64,000 nt of DNA from Mesorhizobium loti R88b (lineage in GTDB: Bacteria > Pseudomonadota > Alphaproteobacteria > Rhizobiales > Rhizobiaceae): positions 6,883,001-6,947,000 of the forward strand of contig NZ_CP033367.1 in the NCBI RefSeq assembly GCF_013170845.1. Direction: 5' to 3'. This document shows, one piece after another, positions 39,170 to 49,015 of the stretch; the first letter of the stretch is position 1; every line of letters begins with the position of its first letter. The notes beneath the pieces were generated by a model, which was not told the origin of the DNA, did no database searches, and was given only the letters and a program-made list of their open reading frames with translations. The position numbers and the translations under genes were made by a program.

Positions 39170-40054
39170 CTAGGCGGCGCTTCGGTATTGAGGTTTGTGA
39201 ACCTGTGCGTCTCGAAGCTCGTCGGGCACTTTAAGGCCCTTGGATACGACGAGAAGTTCCGAGCCAACGCGCTTTACCTGAGCCGAGTAGTTGAGAGAAA
39301 TCTCATACTGCCTGCGCGTCTTGTAGAGAGCGCTTATTTCGTCGCAGCGGTCGTAGGTGATTATCCAAGGCCTATCGAGGCCCAGGATTTTCGTCGCGAC
39401 CGCTGCATGGTCCTCGGGATCGTAGAAGCTCGTATAGAGGGTCGAGCCTTTTTTGAAGTACGGCGGATCGATGCAAAGGAATGTGCGTTCGGGGAGGTTT
39501 CGTTCGACGTGCTTGAGGAAGTCTAGCGCGTCCTTTCTGTGCAGGTGGATGTGGTCCCGGTATCTTTGCACTCGCCTAATTCGCCGCTCTAATTCGCTCT
39601 TGGTGAAGCGGCAATCAATCTTGTAGTCGCCTACCTGACCGAGGCCACCGATAACCCCTGCGTTCTTGATGATTCCGGAGCGATTTGTTCGATTCAGGAA
39701 GAACGTGGTGAAGGCTATTTCTAGTGGTGATAGGCCGCGCTGATTTCGTTGCATTTCACGTCTTCGACGCCATTCGTCGAGCGTGACAGGCGTTCGATTC
39801 ATCAAGTCGATGAAATCGTCTGTTTGGTTGAGGACGACATTCCAAAACGCCCATATTCCGCGGTCGATGTCGTTGATGTGAATGTCGCTGACGTAGCCGC
39901 CGTAAAGCAAGCCGAGCGCCAGCCCGCATCCCCCGGCATAGGGTTCCGCATAGTGCCCGTACTGCAATTTGTTCAGACGGATGATTTGGGACACAAGTCC
40001 CGTCAGTGGAGCTTTTCCGCCCGGATAGCGCAGCGGTGAGGTTGCCAAAGGCAT
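39170..40054 (-). CDS. dam: D12-class DNA adenine methylase
   Basis: The 294-residue protein methylates adenine N6. The SAM-binding segment is LRYPGGKAPL at the N-terminus with YAEPYAGGCGLALGLL, and the catalytic motif is DPPYF near residue 197. Its recognition site cannot be read from sequence. It is downstream of a ParB-like gene on the same strand (67 bases apart), without a restriction nuclease. It could be phage- or defence-derived. Confidence 0.88.
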   Translation of the reverse strand: MPLATSPLRYPGGKAPLTGLVSQIIRLNKLQYGHYAEPYAGGCGLALGLLYGGYVSDIHINDIDRGIWAFWNVVLNQTDDFIDLMNRTPVTLDEWRRRREMQRNQRGLSPLEIAFTTFFLNRTNRSGIIKNAGVIGGLGQVGDYKIDCRFTKSELERRIRRVQRYRDHIHLHRKDALDFLKHVERNLPERTFLCIDPPYFKKGSTLYTSFYDPEDHAAVATKILGLDRPWIITYDRCDEISALYKTRRQYEISLNYSAQVKRVGSELLVVSKGLKVPDELRDAQVHKPQYRSAA

Positions 40055-40121
40055 ATCGCAAACGACCCTTCACTTTGAAATGATGGGGGATTTTAGCGAG
40101 TTCGTTTCGCCACGGCCATAG

Positions 40122-41423
40122 CTATTTTCGCGGCTTTATGGATTCGGCCGTTTTGGTCAACAATGGCGTAATCGTCGCCAGATCGTTCGCGAGTTGCAAC
40201 CTGTCAAAATTCGCCGATGTCTGATGATGCTTGGTTGCGTTTCCGTTGCGGGCAATACGCATCAACGCATCGCGGATCGGATTGAGTGCCCTGCCGCTTG
40301 CGAGGCCCAAGTCTGACATCCTTTGATTGCTGAAGAATGCGTTGAAATCAGTGTCCGCATTCTTGCCTGCGAGGGCCGCCAGCGATTCAACAAATGCCCA
40401 CACGCCAATCGTCAGGAGCAACGTATGTTCGACGTGCACCGCGCAAATCGAATAGTAGAGTGCCTCAAGCTTGGAATTTGTGTTGTCCTCAAGAGCCTTT
40501 GCAAGGCCCTTTTCGTATTCCAGATGGGATACGGGCCGCGGCTTCTGGGGCTGGGCTTTCCGGCGGCTTTTCACCACGGCCGGCGTGATTGTTTTCAGCG
40601 AAATGGGCTCGGTGCGCTCGCCGGTGATATCCGAACTGGCCGCCAGCTTGCGGCCGTAGGTATCGATCTGCGCACGATTCCGACGTGAATTTATCTTTTC
40701 GCCTTCTTTGAGATCATCAACGAACCGAGCGAGCTGCTTCTTTATGTCGTCGGACGGTCGAGTGTACGTCACATCGTCAGGGCTGCTTGAGTCGATGCCG
40801 ATCGCCTCTCGCACAATGCTGCTGTTCAGGAAACGTTGCGCTGTCGTCAGCTTGCCTTGGCGTTCGTCCTTCGAGATGAAGCCTAGGCTTTCGGCGGCAT
40901 CCAATACCGCGAGGGCAACCCTGTTGCGACTTGACCCGAAGTGGCGCGCTTTCTGCGCGGCATCCCAGTCAAGCAGACCAACGCCGCCCTGCGCGCCATC
41001 GTGGATGATCCCCATCCAATATTTGAGGTCGTCATGGTCGCCGAAAACAACAGCGCTTAGCTTCTTGATCGGAACATGGCCCGAGGTTGACGATAGCCGG
41101 GCAAAATCCTTCCGGAGATGCGGCGGCGCAAGGTCCGGATCATTAAGCAGTTTGATCGCGCATACCCGTCGGTTGCCTTCCCAAACCTGGTAGGTCTTTT
41201 TTGTGGCGGCCGATCCGGAACCGGGAATCTGAACGAGTCCAACCAATTGCAGCGGATTTGGCCCGGCTTCCGCAATGCTTCTGGCGAGATTGAAAACTTG
41301 TTCATCCTTGCACAGATACTCTATAATCTCGTCTTGAGATTCCATAGGCTCATGGCGAGGGTTTTCCTCATACAGGTAGATTCGATTCACCTCAATAGAA
41401 TCCGGCTGTCGAGTTGTTGCCAC
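40122..41423 (-). CDS. ParB-like N-terminal domain protein, unknown large C-terminus
   Basis: Residues about 5-110 have the ParB/Srx-like fold elements (INRIYLYEENPRHEP-like start, NPLQLVGLVQIPG, VWEGNRRVCAIKLL), including the GNRR box used for nucleotide binding or cleavage. The remaining 300 residues match no family I know. GTG at 41423 was taken as start because TTGGGGGGAAAC lies just before it; the frame is open to 41465. It is paired with the Dam gene, and I suspect a nucleic-acid-targeting or anti-phage module, but this is inference. Confidence 0.7.
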   Translation of the reverse strand: MATTRQPDSIEVNRIYLYEENPRHEPMESQDEIIEYLCKDEQVFNLARSIAEAGPNPLQLVGLVQIPGSGSAATKKTYQVWEGNRRVCAIKLLNDPDLAPPHLRKDFARLSSTSGHVPIKKLSAVVFGDHDDLKYWMGIIHDGAQGGVGLLDWDAAQKARHFGSSRNRVALAVLDAAESLGFISKDERQGKLTTAQRFLNSSIVREAIGIDSSSPDDVTYTRPSDDIKKQLARFVDDLKEGEKINSRRNRAQIDTYGRKLAASSDITGERTEPISLKTITPAVVKSRRKAQPQKPRPVSHLEYEKGLAKALEDNTNSKLEALYYSICAVHVEHTLLLTIGVWAFVESLAALAGKNADTDFNAFFSNQRMSDLGLASGRALNPIRDALMRIARNGNATKHHQTSANFDRLQLANDLATITPLLTKTAESIKPRK

Positions 41424-41472
41424 TGCGTTTCCCCCCAAGAATTGTCCGTCATCGGAACAGGACATTTTTAGT

Positions 41473-41649
41473 ATGACGGATGAGAAACACCTAACGCAAT
41501 CTCAGAAGTTTGAACAGGCAGCCCGCGAATTGGGCTGTGATGATTCAGAGGAAGTGTTCGACGCTAAATTGCGGGCGATTGCCAAGCAGAAACCAAAAGA
41601 TGAGCACCCGCGCCAGAAAGCCGGCAAGCCTCGGTCGCACTCAAAGTAG
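41473..41649 (+). CDS. small unknown protein, divergent from ParB-like gene
   Basis: This is a 58-codon frame starting MTDEKHLTQSQKFEQAAREL and ending in a basic tail (RQKAGKPRSHSK). Acidic-then-basic composition and a helical start with a single Cys (LGCDDSEEVF) resemble small phage or mobile-element proteins. It is divergent from the ParB-like gene, with starts 50 bases apart, so both may share a control region. I do not recognise a function. Confidence 0.55.
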   Translation: MTDEKHLTQSQKFEQAARELGCDDSEEVFDAKLRAIAKQKPKDEHPRQKAGKPRSHSK

Positions 41650-41730
41650 GGGCGACGCCGGTCATGCGTGTAGCCCGTATCTAGCGGTTGGTGCGAAAAG
41701 TACATAATCGCAGTTTTTTCGCAAGCGGGG

Positions 41731-41940
41731 GTGTATGGCGAGTTGTCACTGGACGGATACGATTCAAAACTCGTGCTGCATGACGTCGAGCATGAGCTTT
41801 ACCCAGGATCGTTGGACTTAACCATTCACGGCGTTGTCGACCATACAGTTAAGATCTCTCTGGTCGATTGCATCCGGATGGGCAGCAACAGAAAAGCAGA
41901 TGCTAAATGGACTATTTCAAAACATTTCGTCACCATATAA
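41731..41940 (+). pseudogene. possible ApeA-type N-terminal fragment
   Basis: The frame reads VYGELSLDGYDSKLVLHDVE and IHGVVDHTVKISLVDCI before stopping. The beta-strand pattern (G-L-x-dG-L-L) resembles the N-terminal domain of ApeA/HEPN anti-phage proteins, but only some 70 residues remain and the HEPN part is absent. The start is unclear (GTG at 41731, frame open upstream). The low-GC, AT-rich surroundings to 42000 suggest foreign origin. The name is tentative. Confidence 0.3.
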
Positions 41941-42147
41941 TATTTGGTGGTATTAATTTCAACGACATAGATAGATATATTAACTTCTATTCTTCCCCGT
42001 CTGACTGACTCCTCCAAACTGTTCTGTGACTCCGATACATTTTGAACTATTATCGACCTCGATCTTGTCAAAGCGACCTTGGCTGCTAATGCTGATTTTT
42101 TCAAGGCGTACGATACACATGCTGATCGACAGAGCCGTGTCACGCAA

Positions 42148-42867
42148 TCAGGCGACCGCAAACAACCGGTCAGCGACAGCTCGGCGTACCTCTTCGTCAT
42201 GGAAGATGCCGACGATCGCTGCCCCGCGCGCCTTAGCTTCGGTGATGAGGTCGACGACGGTGGCCCGGTTGGCGGCGTCGAGGGATGCAGTCGGTTCGTC
42301 GAGGAGTATGATGGGATAGTCGACGACGAAGCCGCGGGCTATATTGACACGCTGCTGCTCGCCACCGGAGAAGGTGGCTGGTGCGAGCGGCCAGAGCCGT
42401 TCGGGAATGTTGAGGCGCGTGAGCAGCGTTTTGGAGAGCGCCTTGGCCTGGTCGGCCGGGATGCCCTTGGCGATGGCGGGGCCCGCGACGACGTCGAGGG
42501 CGGGCACCCGCGGGATGACGCGCAGGAACTGGCTAACGTAGCCGATCGCGCTGCGGCGGATTTCGACGACCTCCCAAGGTTCGGCGGCGAGGAGATCGAC
42601 GGTTTCGTTCCTATGTACGACGAGGATCTTGCCGGCATCCGGCTTATAATTGGCGTAAAGCGAGCGCAGGAGCGTCGACTTGCCGGCGCCGGAAGGACCG
42701 ACGAGGCAGACGCACTCACCGGCGTTGACCGTGAGTTCGATATTGTCGAAGACAGGCAGGACAATGCCGCCCTGGGCGTGCAGCGTGAAGGTCTTGGCAA
42801 GGCCAACGGCGCGAAGTGCGGGGTCCGTTGCTGAGGATATCACCAGACAATTCTCCTTGAGGGTCAT
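42148..42867 (-). CDS. phnL: C-P lyase system protein PhnL (ABC ATPase)
   Basis: PhnL is an ABC-type ATPase of the C-P lyase complex that acts on phosphonates, not a transporter subunit. It has Walker [10 protein letters not shown], signature FSGGEQQR and Walker B IILLDEP. The start at 42867 (MTLKENCL) gives 239 residues; an in-frame ATG at 42924 overlaps phnM and is less likely. It is the last gene of the phn operon. The order K-M-L differs from the common G-H-I-J-K-L-M. Confidence 0.92.
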   Translation of the reverse strand: MTLKENCLVISSATDPALRAVGLAKTFTLHAQGGIVLPVFDNIELTVNAGECVCLVGPSGAGKSTLLRSLYANYKPDAGKILVVHRNETVDLLAAEPWEVVEIRRSAIGYVSQFLRVIPRVPALDVVAGPAIAKGIPADQAKALSKTLLTRLNIPERLWPLAPATFSGGEQQRVNIARGFVVDYPIILLDEPTASLDAANRATVVDLITEAKARGAAIVGIFHDEEVRRAVADRLFAVA

Positions 42868-42896
42868 CGGACCGTATGCTTGCGGTCCGCTTTCTA

Positions 42897-44102
42897 TCAA
42901 AATACTTGACGACCTTGCCTCCACACTCCGCGAACAACGGGAATGTCGGCGATTTCAACGATGTGGCAGAGATCGGCGCGGCCGCCGATTCCAATCATCC
43001 CTCTGTCGCAAAAGCCGGTCACCGAGGCAGGGACCGAACTAACCGTGGAAATGGCCTTCGTAAGACTCATCCCGATCGGATCCCTTGTCAGTTGAAAGGC
43101 TCCATGCAACAGGCTCGCCGGAACGTAATCCGAGGCAAGGATGTCGAGGTGACCGGTTGTCGCCAGCTCACGGGCGCTTATGTTTCCCGAGTGCGAGCTG
43201 CCGCGAACGATATTCGGTGCGCCCATTAAGATGCAAATGCCAAGGGAGCGCGCAATCTCCGCAGCAGCCCGGGTTGTCGGAAATTCAGAGATCAAAACTC
43301 CAGCGTCATTCGCTTCTCGAACATGTTCAGGTGTTTGATCATCATGGCTGGCGAGCGGCAGTTGCCGAGCGCGCGCAAGGGCAATAATTCGGCTTCGGTT
43401 TTGAGGTCCTATCGTCCGTGAGGCATCGATCCATGCTTCGATTCGACGGTCGGCGTCCTCTGCCGACCAGCCATACTGCTTGATCTGCATTTCACGGAAG
43501 CGGTCGAGTTGGGGCGATTGGCGATGACCAGGGGCATGGTCCATCACCGATACGAGTTTCACAAGCGGATCGCCGACCAAAGGCGTGAACACGGACATCA
43601 CCTCTTCGTCGGTCACCTCGCAACGCAAATGCAGAAAATGATCCGCTCGAAGCAGTCCATGGGCCCTGGCTTCACGAATCCCGTCGATGAGAACGGGCAG
43701 GATGCGAGCTCGATCAGCTTGTCTGGTATGATCCCGGGTCGTTGATCCTATGCAAAGGGAATCAAAAACTGTCGTGATGCCGGCTGCTATGACCAGCGCA
43801 TCGTGTGCCATGACCGCCGAAAGATGATTCCACACCACGCCGGCGCGCGGCAGTGCATGCTTCTCCGAATTGTCGGTATGGAGATCGATGAGGCCTGGCG
43901 TCACATAGCCGCCTTCGAGGTCGATCGCGCCAGGCACTGTGCTTCTGCCGGCGGCGATGTCGTCGATGTAGCCATCGATGATGTGGACTGTTCCATCATA
44001 AACTTCATCCGGCAAAACAAGTCGCGCGCCGGTTAATGTCAGTTCGTTCGGGGAGAGCTTTGCCGCTGCACGGTGCGGTGAAGTATCCGTTCTTATGATC
44101 AT
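42897..44102 (-). CDS. phnM: alpha-D-ribose 1-methylphosphonate 5-triphosphate diphosphatase
   Basis: PhnM removes pyrophosphate from ribose 1-phosphonate 5-triphosphate, giving the PhnJ substrate. The 401-residue amidohydrolase-fold protein has the metal motif [14 protein letters not shown] near residue 70, [10 protein letters not shown] and [11 protein letters not shown]. It begins directly at the phnK stop. It sits between phnK and phnL, an unusual order. Confidence 0.94.
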   Translation of the reverse strand: MIIRTDTSPHRAAAKLSPNELTLTGARLVLPDEVYDGTVHIIDGYIDDIAAGRSTVPGAIDLEGGYVTPGLIDLHTDNSEKHALPRAGVVWNHLSAVMAHDALVIAAGITTVFDSLCIGSTTRDHTRQADRARILPVLIDGIREARAHGLLRADHFLHLRCEVTDEEVMSVFTPLVGDPLVKLVSVMDHAPGHRQSPQLDRFREMQIKQYGWSAEDADRRIEAWIDASRTIGPQNRSRIIALARARQLPLASHDDQTPEHVREANDAGVLISEFPTTRAAAEIARSLGICILMGAPNIVRGSSHSGNISARELATTGHLDILASDYVPASLLHGAFQLTRDPIGMSLTKAISTVSSVPASVTGFCDRGMIGIGGRADLCHIVEIADIPVVRGVWRQGRQVF

Positions 44103-44900
44103 TCAGAGCACCGAGGAAACGAGAAGCTGCGTGTAGGGATGATGCGGATCGTCCAGAACCTGGTCGGCGAGGCCGGTCTCCACCATGTTTCCTCGCCACA
44201 TCACGATGATGCGGTCCGCCAATAGTCGGGCAACAGACAGGTCGTGGGTGACTATCACGACAGCCACTCCGATATTCATGACCAGGCACCGCAGCAGGTC
44301 GAGCAGCCGGGCTTGAACCGATACATCGAGGCCGCCCGTCGGTTCGTCCATAAAGACGAGGCGCGGCTTGGTAACGAGAATTCTGGCAATTTGCAGACGT
44401 TGCTGCATGCCACCGGAAAACGTTTTCGGTCGATGATCTGTGCGCAGCAGGTCAATCTCAACCTGGGCAAGCCAATTCTGAGCTTCCTCTCGTATGCGAC
44501 CATAGTGGCGTGCACCGACTGCCATTGGCCGCTCCCCTATATTGCCACCAGCGGTGACTTCCATTCTAAGGCCATCTCGCGGGTTTTGGTGGACGAGTCC
44601 CCAGTCCGTCCGCATCAGCTTGCGGCGTTCCGGCTCCGATAAGGTCAAAATGTCCGTCGGTCCTTTATGATTCAGATCGTAAATGACGGAACCCTGATCA
44701 GGCATCAAACGTCCCGACAGGCAGCTGAGCAACGTCGACTTTCCGGATCCGGATTCCCCGACAATCGCGATGATTTCCCCTGGAAAGAGATCGAACGAAA
44801 GGTCCCGGCAGCCTACCGTCTTTCCATACATTTTCGTGAGCTGCCGGACGGAAAGCAGCGGCTGGCGGCGGGCGGGCTGGAACTGAGCCGCTGCTCTCAT
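44103..44900 (-). CDS. phnK: C-P lyase system protein PhnK (ABC ATPase)
   Basis: PhnK is an ABC ATPase that docks on the PhnGHIJ core. Walker [10 protein letters not shown], signature FSGGMQQRLQIAR and Walker B LVFMDEPTGGLD are present. The ATG at 44900 overlaps the phnJ stop by 4 bases and gives 265 residues; the frame is open upstream. A scrap of a second phnK lies at 56.2-56.4 kb. Confidence 0.94.
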   Translation of the reverse strand: MRAAAQFQPARRQPLLSVRQLTKMYGKTVGCRDLSFDLFPGEIIAIVGESGSGKSTLLSCLSGRLMPDQGSVIYDLNHKGPTDILTLSEPERRKLMRTDWGLVHQNPRDGLRMEVTAGGNIGERPMAVGARHYGRIREEAQNWLAQVEIDLLRTDHRPKTFSGGMQQRLQIARILVTKPRLVFMDEPTGGLDVSVQARLLDLLRCLVMNIGVAVVIVTHDLSVARLLADRIIVMWRGNMVETGLADQVLDDPHHPYTQLLVSSVL

Positions 44901-45847
44901 CGTGATTCCGATCCCGTTGCGATTTTCGAGGGTAAGAGCAATTCGATGTCGGCGGGATCGCCACGATCCGGTCCAAGGTGACCATGGTTCCGGCGAGTAG
45001 TGCAGTAGTCGGTGTCCGAGCAAACGAACATCCGACGACCCTTGTCACTCATCACGATCTCATCAAGATAACTGTCAGTCGCCCCACAAAGGGAGCAGCA
45101 TTGCCTCCATCGCTGCACACGAAACGGATGGTCTTCGAAATCCAGGCTCTGCACCTGTGTGTAGGGGGGGACGGCGTAAATCCGCTTTTCACGGCCCGCG
45201 CCGAAAAGCTGAATGGCTGGATTGTTCGCTATCTTCGGGTTGTCAAATTTGGGAATAGGTGAAGGCGACATCAAATATCGCCCGTTTGTCATAACTGGAT
45301 AGCTGTTGGTCGTCGCAATATGACCAAAGCGCGCGATATCTTCGTAAAGCTCGACACTCATCAGACCATATTCTGCATAGGCATGCATCTTACGGGTTTC
45401 GGAGTCCCTCGGTTCCAGCCGGCGCAACGGTTCGGGCGACGGCACTTGGTAGACGATAATTTGTCCCTCCTTGAGAGGCGTTTCGGGCACCCGATGACGC
45501 GTCTGAATGATTGTGGCAGCCTCTGTTATTTCGGTCGTAGCGATGCCGGCCACACGCTTGAAAAAACGCCGGATGGAGACGGCATTCGTTGCGTCGTCCG
45601 CGCCCTGGTCAATCACCTTCAGCGTGTCGTTTGGTCCAATGACACTGGCTGTGACTTGAATGCCGCCGGTCCCCCACCCGTACGCCAGCGGCATTTCGCG
45701 GCTGCCAAACGGAACCTGAAGGCCTGGAACGGCCATGGACTTCAAAATGCATCGCCGGATCATCCTTTTGGACTGTTCGTCCAGATACGCAAAATTGTAG
45801 GGTTGGCGGAAGCTGCGGCCGGCTGCGTTGTCATGAGGTCCCGTCAT
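44897..45847 (-). CDS. phnJ: alpha-D-ribose 1-methylphosphonate 5-phosphate C-P lyase
   Basis: PhnJ is the radical SAM enzyme that breaks the carbon-phosphorus bond. The 316-residue sequence includes the four conserved Cys in CCSLCGATDSYLDE and VCSDTDYC near residues 245-275, and the substrate region YGWGTGGIQVTASVIG. It overlaps phnI and phnK by 4 bases on each side, so the core is strongly coupled. Confidence 0.96.
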   Translation of the reverse strand: MTGPHDNAAGRSFRQPYNFAYLDEQSKRMIRRCILKSMAVPGLQVPFGSREMPLAYGWGTGGIQVTASVIGPNDTLKVIDQGADDATNAVSIRRFFKRVAGIATTEITEAATIIQTRHRVPETPLKEGQIIVYQVPSPEPLRRLEPRDSETRKMHAYAEYGLMSVELYEDIARFGHIATTNSYPVMTNGRYLMSPSPIPKFDNPKIANNPAIQLFGAGREKRIYAVPPYTQVQSLDFEDHPFRVQRWRQCCSLCGATDSYLDEIVMSDKGRRMFVCSDTDYCTTRRNHGHLGPDRGDPADIELLLPSKIATGSESR

Positions 45848-46950
45848 TCCGCGGCCTCCTTGCTTGAACGGCGGCGGTTATGCTCCTCCCGCAACTGTCT
45901 TATGAATTGCAGGTCGCCCTGGAAATCGACATAGTGAGGCAAAGTGAGATGCGAGACGAAACCGGCCGCCTCGAGATTGTCGGTATGGGACAGAACGAAC
46001 TCTTCATCCTGAACAGGGTATTTTGCTTCCTCGCCGTATTCGCGACAGCGCAACGATCGGTCAACGATTGCCATTGCCATCGCCTTGCGCTCACTCTTTC
46101 CAAATGAGAGACCATATCCGCGGGTGAAGCGCGCAGGCTCGTCTTCCGAGCCCCCAAAGAAATCCAGCATCTGGCATTCCGTGACGATGATGTCGCCAAT
46201 AGAAACAGAAAAGCCCAATTCCTCGGGTAGGATTTCTATCGTGACATCCCCAACCCTTGTTTCCCCTACGTAGGGATGGGCAGCGCCATAGCCACGCAGC
46301 GCTGAATACGCCAAACCCACGACAAATCCCTCATCGCCACGGGCCAGATTTTGCAAGCGCTGATCGCGACCGGCGGGCATGGCAAGAGGATCTCGGGTGA
46401 GATCGAAAACCGGTGACTGGTCGGGTTCCGGCAACTCGGCTTCAATCAGGTCTTCGTCGGAAATGCTGTCGAAGGCACGCGGAAAAGTTGGATCCAGCGG
46501 ATCATCCGCGACCTTCGCTTTCGGCATATCGCAATCAACAATATCGAGATGATCAAAATCAAGCAGCCTATGTGTGTACTCATAGGTCGAACCGAGAATC
46601 TGCCCTCCGGGAATGTCCTTGAAGGTTGCTGAGACGCGTCGCTGAATGGCCATCCGGGCTGTATCGAGCGCGTTTGACACTGCCAAGCGCGGTAGAGTCG
46701 TGCGAAACGCCCGGAGAAGGAAGATCGCCTCAACGGCGTCGCCTTGGGCTTGTTTCAATGCCAATGCCGCAAGCTCTCTATCGTAGACAGAGCCCTCACA
46801 CATCACTCGGTCGACAGCGAGACCGAACTGCTCGGCAATCTGCCGGACCGTAAGTTCGGGAACTGCTGGGTCTCCCCGCCGATCCTCCGCAACCAAACCA
46901 TGTGAGTTGAGGATAGCCTCCTCCCCACCTTTTACGGCAACATAAGCCAT
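45844..46950 (-). CDS. phnI: C-P lyase core subunit PhnI
   Basis: PhnI couples phosphonates to the ribose of ATP, releasing adenine, with PhnGHL. The 368-residue protein starts MAYVAVKGGEEAI and contains TVRQIAEQFGLAVDRVMCEG, ALALKQAQGDAVEAIFLLRA and SHLTLPHYVDFQ. It begins directly at the phnH stop. Confidence 0.95.
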   Translation of the reverse strand: MAYVAVKGGEEAILNSHGLVAEDRRGDPAVPELTVRQIAEQFGLAVDRVMCEGSVYDRELAALALKQAQGDAVEAIFLLRAFRTTLPRLAVSNALDTARMAIQRRVSATFKDIPGGQILGSTYEYTHRLLDFDHLDIVDCDMPKAKVADDPLDPTFPRAFDSISDEDLIEAELPEPDQSPVFDLTRDPLAMPAGRDQRLQNLARGDEGFVVGLAYSALRGYGAAHPYVGETRVGDVTIEILPEELGFSVSIGDIIVTECQMLDFFGGSEDEPARFTRGYGLSFGKSERKAMAMAIVDRSLRCREYGEEAKYPVQDEEFVLSHTDNLEAAGFVSHLTLPHYVDFQGDLQFIRQLREEHNRRRSSKEAAE

Positions 46951-47556
46951 CTAGATCTCCCCGGATATGCTGCGAGGAAGAGCGATAATTGCATTTCCGG
47001 AGGTAAAGAGAACATCGACTCCACTCGGATAAAGCTCATGATTGAGCTCCCAGTCCTCCCAAAACCAAGATGCAAGCCCATCAACGTCCACCGAAACTTC
47101 GCGCTGGATGCCCGGTCCACGCCACCGAACAGGCGGACCGCCGTTTAAAGATGGCACCTGGACAACAATCGTCGTCGAGACCTGAGGCTCCAATTCTGTT
47201 CCGGGATTGAACTCGGCCAGGCGCGGCATCGTCATCGGATTGGCCACAATGGCAAATGTCGATCTTTCAACGCTGTCCACAAACGGCACCCCGCAGTGAA
47301 ACCCAAGGTACTTGCGAACCGAAGGTAGATTCGACCGGGAATCGAGCCAGACCGGTGTTTCGCAATCCGCAAGCGTGAGGCAGACGGCGGCGGTCGCCGG
47401 ATCAAGGGGACCGACTGCCGCAGTGGCAGAGACCAGCGTTTGCGGCCTGCCGACATATGCATACGCATCTAACACGCGGCGGAATGTGTCCTGGCTATCG
47501 AAGACAGGATTTGCGAATCCGGGCTCAAGCCCGGCAGTATCCAAAACGCTGATCAT
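46951..47556 (-). CDS. phnH: C-P lyase core subunit PhnH
   Basis: This 201-residue structural subunit of the C-P lyase core starts MISVLDTAGLEPGFANPVFD, followed by SQDTFRRVLDAYAYVGRP. It also has LTLADCETPVWLD, GPGIQREVSVDVDGL and GVDVLFTSGNAIIALPRS. It overlaps phnG by 4 bases and adjoins phnI. Confidence 0.95.
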   Translation of the reverse strand: MISVLDTAGLEPGFANPVFDSQDTFRRVLDAYAYVGRPQTLVSATAAVGPLDPATAAVCLTLADCETPVWLDSRSNLPSVRKYLGFHCGVPFVDSVERSTFAIVANPMTMPRLAEFNPGTELEPQVSTTIVVQVPSLNGGPPVRWRGPGIQREVSVDVDGLASWFWEDWELNHELYPSGVDVLFTSGNAIIALPRSISGEI

Positions 47557-48008
47557 TCCGGACTGATGCCTCGAGCCATTGCGAAAAAGTGGACCTTAGT
47601 CGAAGCCGCTTTGCGGCTCTTGATCTCACGGCGGGCGGATTGCGCGATTCCAAATTCGGTAACGAACCGAAGTACGCCGCTCGCACTGTCATCTGTTCCT
47701 TGCAACAGCGCATCGAAAACTGCCGCCAGTTGTGCATGACGCTGGTCGCGCCCGAGGACGAAGGCGAAGCCCGTCATGCCATCGGCCAACCTAACGGCAC
47801 ATCGGGTCATCGTGACCTCACCAAGGTTGAATAGGGCGCCGGTACCCCCGGCGCGTCCACGCACAAGCACGAGGCCGGTTTCCGGTCGGCGAAGCCAATC
47901 AAATTGCGGCTGGATGGCCAGGTTGTCCCAGGCCCGCTCAAGTTCATCGCATCGGGCTCGCGCGAGAACCGCCATCCATCGCTGCCGCTTTTCAACTTCA
48001 ATCCGCAC
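47553..48008 (-). CDS. phnG: C-P lyase core subunit PhnG
   Basis: This 151-residue first subunit of the C-P lyase core has RQRWMAVLARARCDELERAW, GEVTMTRCAVRL and GRDQRHAQLAAVFDALLQ. It is the first gene of phnGHIJKML. The start is 64 bases downstream of an inverted-repeat operator candidate, with phnF upstream on the same strand. Confidence 0.95.
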   Translation of the reverse strand: MRIEVEKRQRWMAVLARARCDELERAWDNLAIQPQFDWLRRPETGLVLVRGRAGGTGALFNLGEVTMTRCAVRLADGMTGFAFVLGRDQRHAQLAAVFDALLQGTDDSASGVLRFVTEFGIAQSARREIKSRKAASTKVHFFAMARGISPE

Positions 48009-48071
48009 CGGTGTTCGCCGCTTCGATTAAACGCCCGGCTCAGGTCCGGGCTCATCAGGGTGTTGGACATT

Positions 48072-48093
48072 GATGCCTAGATGTCTAGGTATC
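48072..48093. promoter_or_regulatory. operator-like inverted repeat before phnG
   Basis: The arms GATGCCTAGA and TCTAGGTATC are separated by TG and complementary at 9 of 10 positions. It lies 64 bases upstream of phnG. The right arm with its flank (ATGTCTAGGTATCT, 14 bases) is identical at 55797-55810 before the importer operon. This is the expected kind of site for the GntR-type repressor PhnF. Confidence 0.7.
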
Positions 48094-48128
48094 TCCGGAT
48101 AGACATAGTTCCTTTTTGCAACGATTTG

Positions 48129-48135
48129 ATGACAG
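48129..48135 (-). promoter_or_regulatory. possible PhoB box half-site before phnG
   Basis: On the minus strand CTGTCAT occurs 36 bases above the operator, within CTGTCATCAAATCGTT. Rhizobial Pho boxes use CTGTCAT repeats; the second repeat here is poor. A similar TTGTCATCAAAGCGTT stands before the importer operon at 55835-55841. Phosphate control is plausible but not shown. Confidence 0.35.
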
Positions 48136-48245
48136 GGCATCGGCCCATCAAGTATTATTGCGATCCCGACTGGCAGAGCGGCCGCCTGATCCGCCAGAGG
48201 TGGTCTCGCGAATAAGCCGCCGTGTTCACACGCGACTCTTCGCGC

Positions 48246-48947
48246 TTATTCGTTCGTTTCAATAAGATATTCGTACCGGTCGCTTCGTATGACGCTGAAA
48301 GCGTATTTGATCGGTAAGCCATCCGGCGTTACGTCGACATTGGTCTCAAAAAGTACCGGGCTGGACGAAGATATTCGCAGGAGCTGCGCTTCTTGCGGGC
48401 TAGGTCTTCGGGCCGTGATCCGTGTCCATTTCCGCTTATATTCCGCGATGCCGCAGCGCTTCAAGGCGGCAGTGGGAGAGTTCATTCCCTCGAATGCGGT
48501 GGCGAGGCCAGGAACGCGCGCTGCCGGATAGTAGCTCGTTCCGGTCGCCAAAGGCCAATCATTGATGAATGAGGTCGACCTGACCTCGGTAACCAGTGCT
48601 GAGGGAGCGATGTTCAAATGACTTGCAATATCAGGTTCGACAGAAGTTTCGTTGATCGACAGTATCTCCCGCTTCACGGACTTGTTCTGACCAAGGAGCT
48701 TATAAGTGAACCTGGGATCGCTGTTCAGTTTGTGTGAAACGAAATCATCAGCAACAAAGGTTCCGACACCATGCTGAACTCGCAAGGCGCCTTCAGATTC
48801 CAAAACCTTGATGGCATTGCGCACGGTATGCCGATTGACGCCAAATCGGTCTGCCAAGACAAAATCGCCAGGCAGGCGGCCATCCTGGAAGGCTCCCGCA
48901 TCAATATCATTGAGTAGAGCGGACCGAACCAGTTCCCAACGCTTCAT
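48246..48947 (-). CDS. phnF: PhnF-like GntR-family regulator, copy 1
   Basis: The 233-residue protein has an N-terminal winged helix (DGRLPGDFVLADRFGVNRHT followed by VRNAIKVLESEGALRV) and a UTRA ligand-binding domain, the PhnF/HutC type. PhnF represses phn genes; its effector is likely a phosphate- or phosphonate-related compound. It lies between the phosphodiesterase gene and phnG on the same strand. A close paralogue is at 56463-57164. Confidence 0.88.
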   Translation of the reverse strand: MKRWELVRSALLNDIDAGAFQDGRLPGDFVLADRFGVNRHTVRNAIKVLESEGALRVQHGVGTFVADDFVSHKLNSDPRFTYKLLGQNKSVKREILSINETSVEPDIASHLNIAPSALVTEVRSTSFINDWPLATGTSYYPAARVPGLATAFEGMNSPTAALKRCGIAEYKRKWTRITARRPSPQEAQLLRISSSSPVLFETNVDVTPDGLPIKYAFSVIRSDRYEYLIETNE

Positions 48948-49015
48948 TGAACACCATTTTCTTTTCGGTTCGAATCAATATCGTCTCCTGGAGCGATATA
49001 ACTGCTCATTGTGTA

